From assembly GCA_028554795.2 (NCBI GenBank), contig JAPYKE020000261.1, forward strand, positions 44,271-108,270: a stretch of DNA of 64,000 nt. Reading direction: 5' to 3'. A program made the position numbers and the translations under genes. The notes beneath the pieces are model-generated. The model was given only the letters and a program-made list of their open reading frames with translations, ran no database searches and was not told the DNA's origin. The first letter of the stretch is position 1. Each line of letters starts with the position of its first letter. The stretch comes from Sinohyriopsis cumingii (lineage: Eukaryota > Mollusca > Bivalvia > Unionida > Unionidae). Positions 23,301-38,300 of this stretch are shown piece after piece.

Positions 23301-26300
23301 TTTCAAAAAAGTGCTAGCTCTACTTGGTCATTTTCACTTCCTGAACTTCAGAGGTCATTTGTATAAAAAAGAGCCGATAACTTTTTTTACATTTTATATA
23401 TTTGGTAATTCATTCATTGCACTTTCAGAAGCTGGTATTGTCTAGTCTGGCAAAATTCATTTTCCCTATTTTAATAGCTGCTATGTATAGTGTACTTTAG
23501 ACTAATTCAGACTGATTTTTTAACACAAGGGAGCAGTCATTTTAGTTAGCAGTGTGCTTAAATCATGTAAAATTTCCAAAAGTACAATATCCAAAAGAAA
23601 TATCATCCACATTACATTAATGTAGCATAGAGGTATGCAAACATTCTCTCCACTGTGCATGTTTTAAATGCGAACTACTTCACCTTACATACGTCACTCT
23701 CTCAAAAGTACTTATTATCTGGTGAGCGCCACCATAAAGAAGATGTAGGTATTATTTTTTATGATTTAATTATGTTTATATGGCTGAAACATTTAAGTCG
23801 CAAGCATCAAAACAATCCTTATGAATAATTCTCCTGCTTTTTTCCCCACAGAACAGTATTTATGAGTGTCAGAGTCTCTAACAAGTCCAGCCTCCGCCCC
23901 CCCATGATAAAAGTGAGCGATTTTAAGAATGCACATTACATTTTGTAAACATAGCAACCAATGTTATGCTGAATGATAGGAACATGAAACTAGCCAGAAT
24001 TATTTCTGAGATATCAACAATGAATTTTACAATTAGAAAAGGGAGGTAACTCATCAGCTTCATAAAGGTCAAAGGTCAAAGTGTAAAATATTTGCCTATT
24101 GTTTAATATGGAAGAAGCGAATTCACTTTCTCATCATTTATTTTTTTATTTCATTGCAAATAAATGAAAAGAAACATTTTCACCATATATTTCTGTCACT
24201 TATTGCAACAGTTTTAAATTTAAGTTGACTCTATTCCTATATTCTAAGTCTTCTAATTTCCCCATAATTAAGGTCACTACTCACACAAACATACCTCATG
24301 GCAAATTATGTAAGCAAGAGAAAAATGATCATAATTAGCTTATTTTCATGCTTAAACACAATATGAATGTACCATTTTATTCAGAACATCATACATAATT
24401 ATATGAAAATAAAAAAAAATAATTGCAAACATTTTTTTATTTTCTTTAAGGTGGCGCTATACAGTTTCGCATTTTGCATAGGGTTAGGAATTTAAAGAAA
24501 AAGAATGTCCCCGGCTTTCCTCACTGGTTATACTGGCTATTTAAAAAAGACCTTGTATATCTTAGGTATAATGCAAAGAACCTTTAATTCCCTTTATTTT
24601 GGTGTATGATTGATGGGTGTACTATGGGTTATAGAGTATACAGCTTGGCCTTACTTCAAATGTGCACCTTTCAAAAAAGTGCTAGCTCTACTTGGTCATT
24701 TTCACTTCCTGAACTTCAGAGGTCATTTGTATAAAAAAGAGCCGATAACTTTTTTTACATTTTATATATTTGGTAATTCATTCATTGCACTTTCAGAAGC
24801 TGGTATTGTCTAGTCTGGCAAAATTCATTTTCCCTATTTTAATAGCTGCTATGTATAGTGTACTTTAGACTAATTCAGACTGATTTTTTAACACAAGGGA
24901 GCAGTCATTTTAGTTAGCAGTGTGCTTAAATCATGTAAAATTTCCAAAAGTACAATATCCAAAAGAAATATCATCCACATTACATTAATGTAGCATAGAG
25001 GTATGCAAACATTCTCTCCACTGTGCATGTTTTAAATGCGAACTACTTCACCTTACATACGTCACTCTCTCAAAAGTACTTATTATCTGGTGAGCGCCAC
25101 CATAAAGAAGATGTAGGTATTATTTTTTATGATTTAATTATGTTTATATGGCTGAAACATTTAAGTCGCAAGCATCAAAACAATCCTTATGAATAATTCT
25201 CCTGCTTTTTTCCCCACAGAACAGTATTTATGAGTGTCAGAGTCTCTAACAAGTCCAGCCTCCGCCCCCCCATGATAAAAGTGAGCGATTTTAAGAATGC
25301 ACATTACATTTTGTAAACATAGCAACCAATGTTATGCTGAATGATAGGAACATGAAACTAGCCAGAATTATTTCTGAGATATCAACAATGAATTTTACAA
25401 TTAGAAAAGGGAGGTAACTCATCAGCTTCATAAAGGTCAAAGGTCAAAGTGTAAAATATTTGCCTATTGTTTAATATGGAAGAAGCGAATTCACTTTCTC
25501 ATCATTTATTTTTTTATTTCATTGCAAATAAATGAAAAGAAACATTTTCACCATATATTTCTGTCACTTATTGCAACAGTTTTAAATTTAAGTTGACTCT
25601 ATTCCTATATTCTAAGTCTTCTAATTTCCCCATAATTAAGGTCACTACTCACACAAACATACCTCATGGCAAATTATGTAAGCAAGAGAAAAATGATCAT
25701 AATTAGCTTATTTTCATGCTTAAACACAATATGAATGTACCATTTTATTCAGAACATCATACATAATTATATGAAAATAAAAAAAAATAATTGCAAACAT
25801 TTTTTTATTTTCTTTAAGGTGGCGCTATACAGTTTCGCATTTTGCATAGGGTTAGGAATTTAAAGAAAAAGAATGTCCCCGGCTTTCCTCACTGGTTATA
25901 CTGGCTATTTAAAAAAGACCTTGTATATCTTAGGTATAATGCAAAGAACCTTTAATTCCCTTTATTTTGGTGTATGATTGATGGGTGTACTATGGGTTAT
26001 AGAGTATACAGCTTGGCCTTACTTCAAATGTGCACCTTTCAAAAAAGTGCTAGCTCTACTTGGTCATTTTCACTTCCTGAACTTCAGAGGTCATTTGTAT
26101 AAAAAAGAGCCGATAACTTTTTTTACATTTTATATATTTGGTAATTCATTCATTGCACTTTCAGAAGCTGGTATTGTCTAGTCTGGCAAAATTCATTTTC
26201 CCTATTTTAATAGCTGCTATGTATAGTGTACTTTAGACTAATTCAGACTGATTTTTTAACACAAGGGAGCAGTCATTTTAGTTAGCAGTGTGCTTAAATC

Positions 26301-29300
26301 ATGTAAAATTTCCAAAAGTACAATATCCAAAAGAAATATCATCCACATTACATTAATGTAGCATAGAGGTATGCAAACATTCTCTCCACTGTGCATGTTT
26401 TAAATGCGAACTACTTCACCTTACATACGTCACTCTCTCAAAAGTACTTATTATCTGGTGAGCGCCACCATAAAGAAGATGTAGGTATTATTTTTTATGA
26501 TTTAATTATGTTTATATGGCTGAAACATTTAAGTCGCAAGCATCAAAACAATCCTTATGAATAATTCTCCTGCTTTTTTCCCCACAGAACAGTATTTATG
26601 AGTGTCAGAGTCTCTAACAAGTCCAGCCTCCGCCCCCCCATGATAAAAGTGAGCGATTTTAAGAATGCACATTACATTTTGTAAACATAGCAACCAATGT
26701 TATGCTGAATGATAGGAACATGAAACTAGCCAGAATTATTTCTGAGATATCAACAATGAATTTTACAATTAGAAAAGGGAGGTAACTCATCAGCTTCATA
26801 AAGGTCAAAGGTCAAAGTGTAAAATATTTGCCTATTGTTTAATATGGAAGAAGCGAATTCACTTTCTCATCATTTATTTTTTTATTTCATTGCAAATAAA
26901 TGAAAAGAAACATTTTCACCATATATTTCTGTCACTTATTGCAACAGTTTTAAATTTAAGTTGACTCTATTCCTATATTCTAAGTCTTCTAATTTCCCCA
27001 TAATTAAGGTCACTACTCACACAAACATACCTCATGGCAAATTATGTAAGCAAGAGAAAAATGATCATAATTAGCTTATTTTCATGCTTAAACACAATAT
27101 GAATGTACCATTTTATTCAGAACATCATACATAATTATATGAAAATAAAAAAAAATAATTGCAAACATTTTTTTATTTTCTTTAAGGTGGCGCTATACAG
27201 TTTCGCATTTTGCATAGGGTTAGGAATTTAAAGAAAAAGAATGTCCCCGGCTTTCCTCACTGGTTATACTGGCTATTTAAAAAAGACCTTGTATATCTTA
27301 GGTATAATGCAAAGAACCTTTAATTCCCTTTATTTTGGTGTATGATTGATGGGTGTACTATGGGTTATAGAGTATACAGCTTGGCCTTACTTCAAATGTG
27401 CACCTTTCAAAAAAGTGCTAGCTCTACTTGGTCATTTTCACTTCCTGAACTTCAGAGGTCATTTGTATAAAAAAGAGCCGATAACTTTTTTTACATTTTA
27501 TATATTTGGTAATTCATTCATTGCACTTTCAGAAGCTGGTATTGTCTAGTCTGGCAAAATTCATTTTCCCTATTTTAATAGCTGCTATGTATAGTGTACT
27601 TTAGACTAATTCAGACTGATTTTTTAACACAAGGGAGCAGTCATTTTAGTTAGCAGTGTGCTTAAATCATGTAAAATTTCCAAAAGTACAATATCCAAAA
27701 GAAATATCATCCACATTACATTAATGTAGCATAGAGGTATGCAAACATTCTCTCCACTGTGCATGTTTTAAATGCGAACTACTTCACCTTACATACGTCA
27801 CTCTCTCAAAAGTACTTATTATCTGGTGAGCGCCACCATAAAGAAGATGTAGGTATTATTTTTTATGATTTAATTATGTTTATATGGCTGAAACATTTAA
27901 GTCGCAAGCATCAAAACAATCCTTATGAATAATTCTCCTGCTTTTTTCCCCACAGAACAGTATTTATGAGTGTCAGAGTCTCTAACAAGTCCAGCCTCCG
28001 CCCCCCCATGATAAAAGTGAGCGATTTTAAGAATGCACATTACATTTTGTAAACATAGCAACCAATGTTATGCTGAATGATAGGAACATGAAACTAGCCA
28101 GAATTATTTCTGAGATATCAACAATGAATTTTACAATTAGAAAAGGGAGGTAACTCATCAGCTTCATAAAGGTCAAAGGTCAAAGTGTAAAATATTTGCC
28201 TATTGTTTAATATGGAAGAAGCGAATTCACTTTCTCATCATTTATTTTTTTATTTCATTGCAAATAAATGAAAAGAAACATTTTCACCATATATTTCTGT
28301 CACTTATTGCAACAGTTTTAAATTTAAGTTGACTCTATTCCTATATTCTAAGTCTTCTAATTTCCCCATAATTAAGGTCACTACTCACACAAACATACCT
28401 CATGGCAAATTATGTAAGCAAGAGAAAAATGATCATAATTAGCTTATTTTCATGCTTAAACACAATATGAATGTACCATTTTATTCAGAACATCATACAT
28501 AATTATATGAAAATAAAAAAAAATAATTGCAAACATTTTTTTATTTTCTTTAAGGTGGCGCTATACAGTTTCGCATTTTGCATAGGGTTAGGAATTTAAA
28601 GAAAAAGAATGTCCCCGGCTTTCCTCACTGGTTATACTGGCTATTTAAAAAAGACCTTGTATATCTTAGGTATAATGCAAAGAACCTTTAATTCCCTTTA
28701 TTTTGGTGTATGATTGATGGGTGTACTATGGGTTATAGAGTATACAGCTTGGCCTTACTTCAAATGTGCACCTTTCAAAAAAGTGCTAGCTCTACTTGGT
28801 CATTTTCACTTCCTGAACTTCAGAGGTCATTTGTATAAAAAAGAGCCGATAACTTTTTTTACATTTTATATATTTGGTAATTCATTCATTGCACTTTCAG
28901 AAGCTGGTATTGTCTAGTCTGGCAAAATTCATTTTCCCTATTTTAATAGCTGCTATGTATAGTGTACTTTAGACTAATTCAGACTGATTTTTTAACACAA
29001 GGGAGCAGTCATTTTAGTTAGCAGTGTGCTTAAATCATGTAAAATTTCCAAAAGTACAATATCCAAAAGAAATATCATCCACATTACATTAATGTAGCAT
29101 AGAGGTATGCAAACATTCTCTCCACTGTGCATGTTTTAAATGCGAACTACTTCACCTTACATACGTCACTCTCTCAAAAGTACTTATTATCTGGTGAGCG
29201 CCACCATAAAGAAGATGTAGGTATTATTTTTTATGATTTAATTATGTTTATATGGCTGAAACATTTAAGACGCAAGCATCAAAACAATCCTTATGAATAA

Positions 29301-32300
29301 TTCTCCTGCTTTTTTCCCCACAGAACAGTATTTATGAGTGTCAGAGTCTCTAACAAGTCCAGCCTCCGCCCCCCCATGATAAAAGTGAGCGATTTTAAGA
29401 ATGCACATTACATTTTGTAAACATAGCAACCAATGTTATGCTGAATGATAGGAACATGAAACTAGCCAGAATTATTTCTGAGATATCAACAATGAATTTT
29501 ACAATTAGAAAAGGGAGGTAACTCATCAGCTTCATAAAGGTCAAAGGTCAAAGTGTAAAATATTTGCCTATTGTTTAATATGGAAGAAGCGAATTCACTT
29601 TCTCATCATTTATTTTTTTATTTCATTGCAAATAAATGAAAAGAAACATTTTCACCATATATTTCTGTCACTTATTGCAACAGTTTTAAATTTAAGTTGA
29701 CTCTATTCCTATATTCTAAGTCTTCTAATTTCCCCATAATTAAGGTCACTACTCACACAAACATACCTCATGGCAAATTATGTAAGCAAGAGAAAAATGA
29801 TCATAATTAGCTTATTTTCATGCTTAAACACAATATGAATGTACCATTTTATTCAGAACATCATACATAATTATATGAAAATAAAAAAAAATAATTGCAA
29901 ACATTTTTTTATTTTCTTTAAGGTGGCGCTATACAGTTTCGCATTTTGCATAGGGTTAGGAATTTAAAGAAAAAGAATGTCCCCGGCTTTCCTCACTGGT
30001 TATACTGGCTATTTAAAAAAGACCTTGTATATCTTAGGTATAATGCAAAGAACCTTTAATTCCCTTTATTTTGGTGTATGATTGATGGGTGTACTATGGG
30101 TTATAGAGTATACAGCTTGGCCTTACTTCAAATGTGCACCTTTCAAAAAAGTGCTAGCTCTACTTGGTCATTTTCACTTCCTGAACTTCAGAGGTCATTT
30201 GTATAAAAAAGAGCCGATAACTTTTTTTACATTTTATATATTTGGTAATTCATTCATTGCACTTTCAGAAGCTGGTATTGTCTAGTCTGGCAAAATTCAT
30301 TTTCCCTATTTTAATAGCTGCTATGTATAGTGTACTTTAGACTAATTCAGACTGATTTTTTAACACAAGGGAGCAGTCATTTTAGTTAGCAGTGTGCTTA
30401 AATCATGTAAAATTTCCAAAAGTACAATATCCAAAAGAAATATCATCCACATTACATTAATGTAGCATAGAGGTATGCAAACATTCTCTCCACTGTGCAT
30501 GTTTTAAATGCGAACTACTTCACCTTACATACGTCACTCTCTCAAAAGTACTTATTATCTGGTGAGCGCCACCATAAAGAAGATGTAGGTATTATTTTTT
30601 ATGATTTAATTATGTTTATATGGCTGAAACATTTAAGTCGCAAGCATCAAAACAATCCTTATGAATAATTCTCCTGCTTTTTTCCCCACAGAACAGTATT
30701 TATGAGTGTCAGAGTCTCTAACAAGTCCAGCCTCCGCCCCCCCATGATAAAAGTGAGCGATTTTAAGAATGCACATTACATTTTGTAAACATAGCAACCA
30801 ATGTTATGCTGAATGATAGGAACATGAAACTAGCCAGAATTATTTCTGAGATATCAACAATGAATTTTACAATTAGAAAAGGGAGGTAACTCATCAGCTT
30901 CATAAAGGTCAAAGGTCAAAGTGTAAAATATTTGCCTATTGTTTAATATGGAAGAAGCGAATTCACTTTCTCATCATTTATTTTTTTATTTCATTGCAAA
31001 TAAATGAAAAGAAACATTTTCACCATATATTTCTGTCACTTATTGCAACAGTTTTAAATTTAAGTTGACTCTATTCCTATATTCTAAGTCTTCTAATTTC
31101 CCCATAATTAAGGTCACTACTCACACAAACATACCTCATGGCAAATTATGTAAGCAAGAGAAAAATGATCATAATTAGCTTATTTTCATGCTTAAACACA
31201 ATATGAATGTACCATTTTATTCAGAACATCATACATAATTATATGAAAATAAAAAAAAATAATTGCAAACATTTTTTTATTTTCTTTAAGGTGGCGCTAT
31301 ACAGTTTCGCATTTTGCATAGGGTTAGGAATTTAAAGAAAAAGAATGTCCCCGGCTTTCCTCACTGGTTATACTGGCTATTTAAAAAAGACCTTGTATAT
31401 CTTAGGTATAATGCAAAGAACCTTTAATTCCCTTTATTTTGGTGTATGATTGATGGGTGTACTATGGGTTATAGAGTATACAGCTTGGCCTTACTTCAAA
31501 TGTGCACCTTTCAAAAAAGTGCTAGCTCTACTTGGTCATTTTCACTTCCTGAACTTCAGAGGTCATTTGTATAAAAAAGAGCCGATAACTTTTTTTACAT
31601 TTTATATATTTGGTAATTCATTCATTGCACTTTCAGAAGCTGGTATTGTCTAGTCTGGCAAAATTCATTTTCCCTATTTTAATAGCTGCTATGTATAGTG
31701 TACTTTAGACTAATTCAGACTGATTTTTTAACACAAGGGAGCAGTCATTTTAGTTAGCAGTGTGCTTAAATCATGTAAAATTTCCAAAAGTACAATATCC
31801 AAAAGAAATATCATCCACATTACATTAATGTAGCATAGAGGTATGCAAACATTCTCTCCACTGTGCATGTTTTAAATGCGAACTACTTCACCTTACATAC
31901 GTCACTCTCTCAAAAGTACTTATTATCTGGTGAGCGCCACCATAAAGAAGATGTAGGTATTATTTTTTATGATTTAATTATGTTTATATGGCTGAAACAT
32001 TTAAGTCGCAAGCATCAAAACAATCCTTATGAATAATTCTCCTGCTTTTTTCCCCACAGAACAGTATTTATGAGTGTCAGAGTCTCTAACAAGTCCAGCC
32101 TCCGCCCCCCCATGATAAAAGTGAGCGATTTTAAGAATGCACATTACATTTTGTAAACATAGCAACCAATGTTATGCTGAATGATAGGAACATGAAACTA
32201 GCCAGAATTATTTCTGAGATATCAACAATGAATTTTACAATTAGAAAAGGGAGGTAACTCATCAGCTTCATAAAGGTCAAAGGTCAAAGTGTAAAATATT

Positions 32301-35300
32301 TGCCTATTGTTTAATATGGAAGAAGCGAATTCACTTTCTCATCATTTATTTTTTTATTTCATTGCAAATAAATGAAAAGAAACATTTTCACCATATATTT
32401 CTGTCACTTATTGCAACAGTTTTAAATTTAAGTTGACTCTATTCCTATATTCTAAGTCTTCTAATTTCCCCATAATTAAGGTCACTACTCACACAAACAT
32501 ACCTCATGGCAAATTATGTAAGCAAGAGAAAAATGATCATAATTAGCTTATTTTCATGCTTAAACACAATATGAATGTACCATTTTATTCAGAACATCAT
32601 ACATAATTATATGAAAATAAAAAAAAATAATTGCAAACATTTTTTTATTTTCTTTAAGGTGGCGCTATACAGTTTCGCATTTTGCATAGGGTTAGGAATT
32701 TAAAGAAAAAGAATGTCCCCGGCTTTCCTCACTGGTTATACTGGCTATTTAAAAAAGACCTTGTATATCTTAGGTATAATGCAAAGAACCTTTAATTCCC
32801 TTTATTTTGGTGTATGATTGATGGGTGTACTATGGGTTATAGAGTATACAGCTTGGCCTTACTTCAAATGTGCACCTTTCAAAAAAGTGCTAGCTCTACT
32901 TGGTCATTTTCACTTCCTGAACTTCAGAGGTCATTTGTATAAAAAAGAGCCGATAACTTTTTTTACATTTTATATATTTGGTAATTCATTCATTGCACTT
33001 TCAGAAGCTGGTATTGTCTAGTCTGGCAAAATTCATTTTCCCTATTTTAATAGCTGCTATGTATAGTGTACTTTAGACTAATTCAGACTGATTTTTTAAC
33101 ACAAGGGAGCAGTCATTTTAGTTAGCAGTGTGCTTAAATCATGTAAAATTTCCAAAAGTACAATATCCAAAAGAAATATCATCCACATTACATTAATGTA
33201 GCATAGAGGTATGCAAACATTCTCTCCACTGTGCATGTTTTAAATGCGAACTACTTCACCTTACATACGTCACTCTCTCAAAAGTACTTATTATCTGGTG
33301 AGCGCCACCATAAAGAAGATGTAGGTATTATTTTTTATGATTTAATTATGTTTATATGGCTGAAACATTTAAGTCGCAAGCATCAAAACAATCCTTATGA
33401 ATAATTCTCCTGCTTTTTTCCCCACAGAACAGTATTTATGAGTGTCAGAGTCTCTAACAAGTCCAGCCTCCGCCCCCCCATGATAAAAGTGAGCGATTTT
33501 AAGAATGCACATTACATTTTGTAAACATAGCAACCAATGTTATGCTGAATGATAGGAACATGAAACTAGCCAGAATTATTTCTGAGATATCAACAATGAA
33601 TTTTACAATTAGAAAAGGGAGGTAACTCATCAGCTTCATAAAGGTCAAAGGTCAAAGTGTAAAATATTTGCCTATTGTTTAATATGGAAGAAGCGAATTC
33701 ACTTTCTCATCATTTATTTTTTTATTTCATTGCAAATAAATGAAAAGAAACATTTTCACCATATATTTCTGTCACTTATTGCAACAGTTTTAAATTTAAG
33801 TTGACTCTATTCCTATATTCTAAGTCTTCTAATTTCCCCATAATTAAGGTCACTACTCACACAAACATACCTCATGGCAAATTATGTAAGCAAGAGAAAA
33901 ATGATCATAATTAGCTTATTTTCATGCTTAAACACAATATGAATGTACCATTTTATTCAGAACATCATACATAATTATATGAAAATAAAAAAAAATAATT
34001 GCAAACATTTTTTTATTTTCTTTAAGGTGGCGCTATACAGTTTCGCATTTTGCATAGGGTTAGGAATTTAAAGAAAAAGAATGTCCCCGGCTTTCCTCAC
34101 TGGTTATACTGGCTATTTAAAAAAGACCTTGTATATCTTAGGTATAATGCAAAGAACCTTTAATTCCCTTTATTTTGGTGTATGATTGATGGGTGTACTA
34201 TGGGTTATAGAGTATACAGCTTGGCCTTACTTCAAATGTGCACCTTTCAAAAAAGTGCTAGCTCTACTTGGTCATTTTCACTTCCTGAACTTCAGAGGTC
34301 ATTTGTATAAAAAAGAGCCGATAACTTTTTTTACATTTTATATATTTGGTAATTCATTCATTGCACTTTCAGAAGCTGGTATTGTCTAGTCTGGCAAAAT
34401 TCATTTTCCCTATTTTAATAGCTGCTATGTATAGTGTACTTTAGACTAATTCAGACTGATTTTTTAACACAAGGGAGCAGTCATTTTAGTTAGCAGTGTG
34501 CTTAAATCATGTAAAATTTCCAAAAGTACAATATCCAAAAGAAATATCATCCACATTACATTAATGTAGCATAGAGGTATGCAAACATTCTCTCCACTGT
34601 GCATGTTTTAAATGCGAACTACTTCACCTTACATACGTCACTCTCTCAAAAGTACTTATTATCTGGTGAGCGCCACCATAAAGAAGATGTAGGTATTATT
34701 TTTTATGATTTAATTATGTTTATATGGCTGAAACATTTAAGTCGCAAGCATCAAAACAATCCTTATGAATAATTCTCCTGCTTTTTTCCCCACAGAACAG
34801 TATTTATGAGTGTCAGAGTCTCTAACAAGTCCAGCCTCCGCCCCCCCATGATAAAAGTGAGCGATTTTAAGAATGCACATTACATTTTGTAAACATAGCA
34901 ACCAATGTTATGCTGAATGATAGGAACATGAAACTAGCCAGAATTATTTCTGAGATATCAACAATGAATTTTACAATTAGAAAAGGGAGGTAACTCATCA
35001 GCTTCATAAAGGTCAAAGGTCAAAGTGTAAAATATTTGCCTATTGTTTAATATGGAAGAAGCGAATTCACTTTCTCATCATTTATTTTTTTATTTCATTG
35101 CAAATAAATGAAAAGAAACATTTTCACCATATATTTCTGTCACTTATTGCAACAGTTTTAAATTTAAGTTGACTCTATTCCTATATTCTAAGTCTTCTAA
35201 TTTCCCCATAATTAAGGTCACTACTCACACAAACATACCTCATGGCAAATTATGTAAGCAAGAGAAAAATGATCATAATTAGCTTATTTTCATGCTTAAA

Positions 35301-38300
35301 CACAATATGAATGTACCATTTTATTCAGAACATCATACATAATTATATGAAAATAAAAAAAAATAATTGCAAACATTTTTTTATTTTCTTTAAGGTGGCG
35401 CTATACAGTTTCGCATTTTGCATAGGGTTAGGAATTTAAAGAAAAAGAATGTCCCCGGCTTTCCTCACTGGTTATACTGGCTATTTAAAAAAGACCTTGT
35501 ATATCTTAGGTATAATGCAAAGAACCTTTAATTCCCTTTATTTTGGTGTATGATTGATGGGTGTACTATGGGTTATAGAGTATACAGCTTGGCCTTACTT
35601 CAAATGTGCACCTTTCAAAAAAGTGCTAGCTCTACTTGGTCATTTTCACTTCCTGAACTTCAGAGGTCATTTGTATAAAAAAGAGCCGATAACTTTTTTT
35701 ACATTTTATATATTTGGTAATTCATTCATTGCACTTTCAGAAGCTGGTATTGTCTAGTCTGGCAAAATTCATTTTCCCTATTTTAATAGCTGCTATGTAT
35801 AGTGTACTTTAGACTAATTCAGACTGATTTTTTAACACAAGGGAGCAGTCATTTTAGTTAGCAGTGTGCTTAAATCATGTAAAATTTCCAAAAGTACAAT
35901 ATCCAAAAGAAATATCATCCACATTACATTAATGTAGCATAGAGGTATGCAAACATTCTCTCCACTGTGCATGTTTTAAATGCGAACTACTTCACCTTAC
36001 ATACGTCACTCTCTCAAAAGTACTTATTATCTGGTGAGCGCCACCATAAAGAAGATGTAGGTATTATTTTTTATGATTTAATTATGTTTATATGGCTGAA
36101 ACATTTAAGTCGCAAGCATCAAAACAATCCTTATGAATAATTCTCCTGCTTTTTTCCCCACAGAACAGTATTTATGAGTGTCAGAGTCTCTAACAAGTCC
36201 AGCCTCCGCCCCCCCATGATAAAAGTGAGCGATTTTAAGAATGCACATTACATTTTGTAAACATAGCAACCAATGTTATGCTGAATGATAGGAACATGAA
36301 ACTAGCCAGAATTATTTCTGAGATATCAACAATGAATTTTACAATTAGAAAAGGGAGGTAACTCATCAGCTTCATAAAGGTCAAAGGTCAAAGTGTAAAA
36401 TATTTGCCTATTGTTTAATATGGAAGAAGCGAATTCACTTTCTCATCATTTATTTTTTTATTTCATTGCAAATAAATGAAAAGAAACATTTTCACCATAT
36501 ATTTCTGTCACTTATTGCAACAGTTTTAAATTTAAGTTGACTCTATTCCTATATTCTAAGTCTTCTAATTTCCCCATAATTAAGGTCACTACTCACACAA
36601 ACATACCTCATGGCAAATTATGTAAGCAAGAGAAAAATGATCATAATTAGCTTATTTTCATGCTTAAACACAATATGAATGTACCATTTTATTCAGAACA
36701 TCATACATAATTATATGAAAATAAAAAAAAATAATTGCAAACATTTTTTTATTTTCTTTAAGGTGGCGCTATACAGTTTCGCATTTTGCATAGGGTTAGG
36801 AATTTAAAGAAAAAGAATGTCCCCGGCTTTCCTCATTGGTTATACTGGCTATTTAAAAAAGACCTTGTATATCTTAGGTATAATGCAAAGAACCTTTAAT
36901 TCCCTTTATTTTGGTGTATGATTGATGGGTGTACTATGGGTTATAGAGTATACAGCTTGGCCTTACTTCAAATGTGCACCTTTCAAAAAAGTGCTAGCTC
37001 TACTTGGTCATTTTCACTTCCTGAACTTCAGAGGTCATTTGTATAAAAAAGAGCCGATAACTTTTTTTACATTTTATATATTTGGTAATTCATTCATTGC
37101 ACTTTCAGAAGCTGGTATTGTCTAGTCTGGCAAAATTCATTTTCCCTATTTTAATAGCTGCTATGTATAGTGTACTTTAGACTAATTCAGACTGATTTTT
37201 TAACACAAGGGAGCAGTCATTTTAGTTAGCAGTGTGCTTAAATCATGTAAAATTTCCAAAAGTACAATATCCAAAAGAAATATCATCCACATTACATTAA
37301 TGTAGCATAGAGGTATGCAAACATTCTCTCCACTGTGCATGTTTTAAATGCGAACTACTTCACCTTACATACGTCACTCTCTCAAAAGTACTTATTATCT
37401 GGTGAGCGCCACCATAAAGAAGATGTAGGTATTATTTTTTATGATTTAATTATGTTTATATGGCTGAAACATTTAAGTCGCAAGCATCAAAACAATCCTT
37501 ATGAATAATTCTCCTGCTTTTTTCCCCACAGAACAGTATTTATGAGTGTCAGAGTCTCTAACAAGTCCAGCCTCCGCCCCCCCATGATAAAAGTGAGCGA
37601 TTTTAAGAATGCACATTACATTTTGTAAACATAGCAACCAATGTTATGCTGAATGATAGGAACATGAAACTAGCCAGAATTATTTCTGAGATATCAACAA
37701 TGAATTTTACAATTAGAAAAGGGAGGTAACTCATCAGCTTCATAAAGGTCAAAGGTCAAAGTGTAAAATATTTGCCTATTGTTTAATATGGAAGAAGCGA
37801 ATTCACTTTCTCATCATTTATTTTTTTATTTCATTGCAAATAAATGAAAAGAAACATTTTCACCATATATTTCTGTCACTTATTGCAACAGTTTTAAATT
37901 TAAGTTGACTCTATTCCTATATTCTAAGTCTTCTAATTTCCCCATAATTAAGGTCACTACTCACACAAACATACCTCATGGCAAATTATGTAAGCAAGAG
38001 AAAAATGATCATAATTAGCTTATTTTCATGCTTAAACACAATATGAATGTACCATTTTATTCAGAACATCATACATAATTATATGAAAATAAAAAAAAAT
38101 AATTGCAAACATTTTTTTATTTTCTTTAAGGTGGCGCTATACAGTTTCGCATTTTGCATAGGGTTAGGAATTTAAAGAAAAAGAATGTCCCCGGCTTTCC
38201 TCACTGGTTATACTGGCTATTTAAAAAAGACCTTGTATATCTTAGGTATAATGCAAAGAACCTTTAATTCCCTTTATTTTGGTGTATGATTGATGGGTGT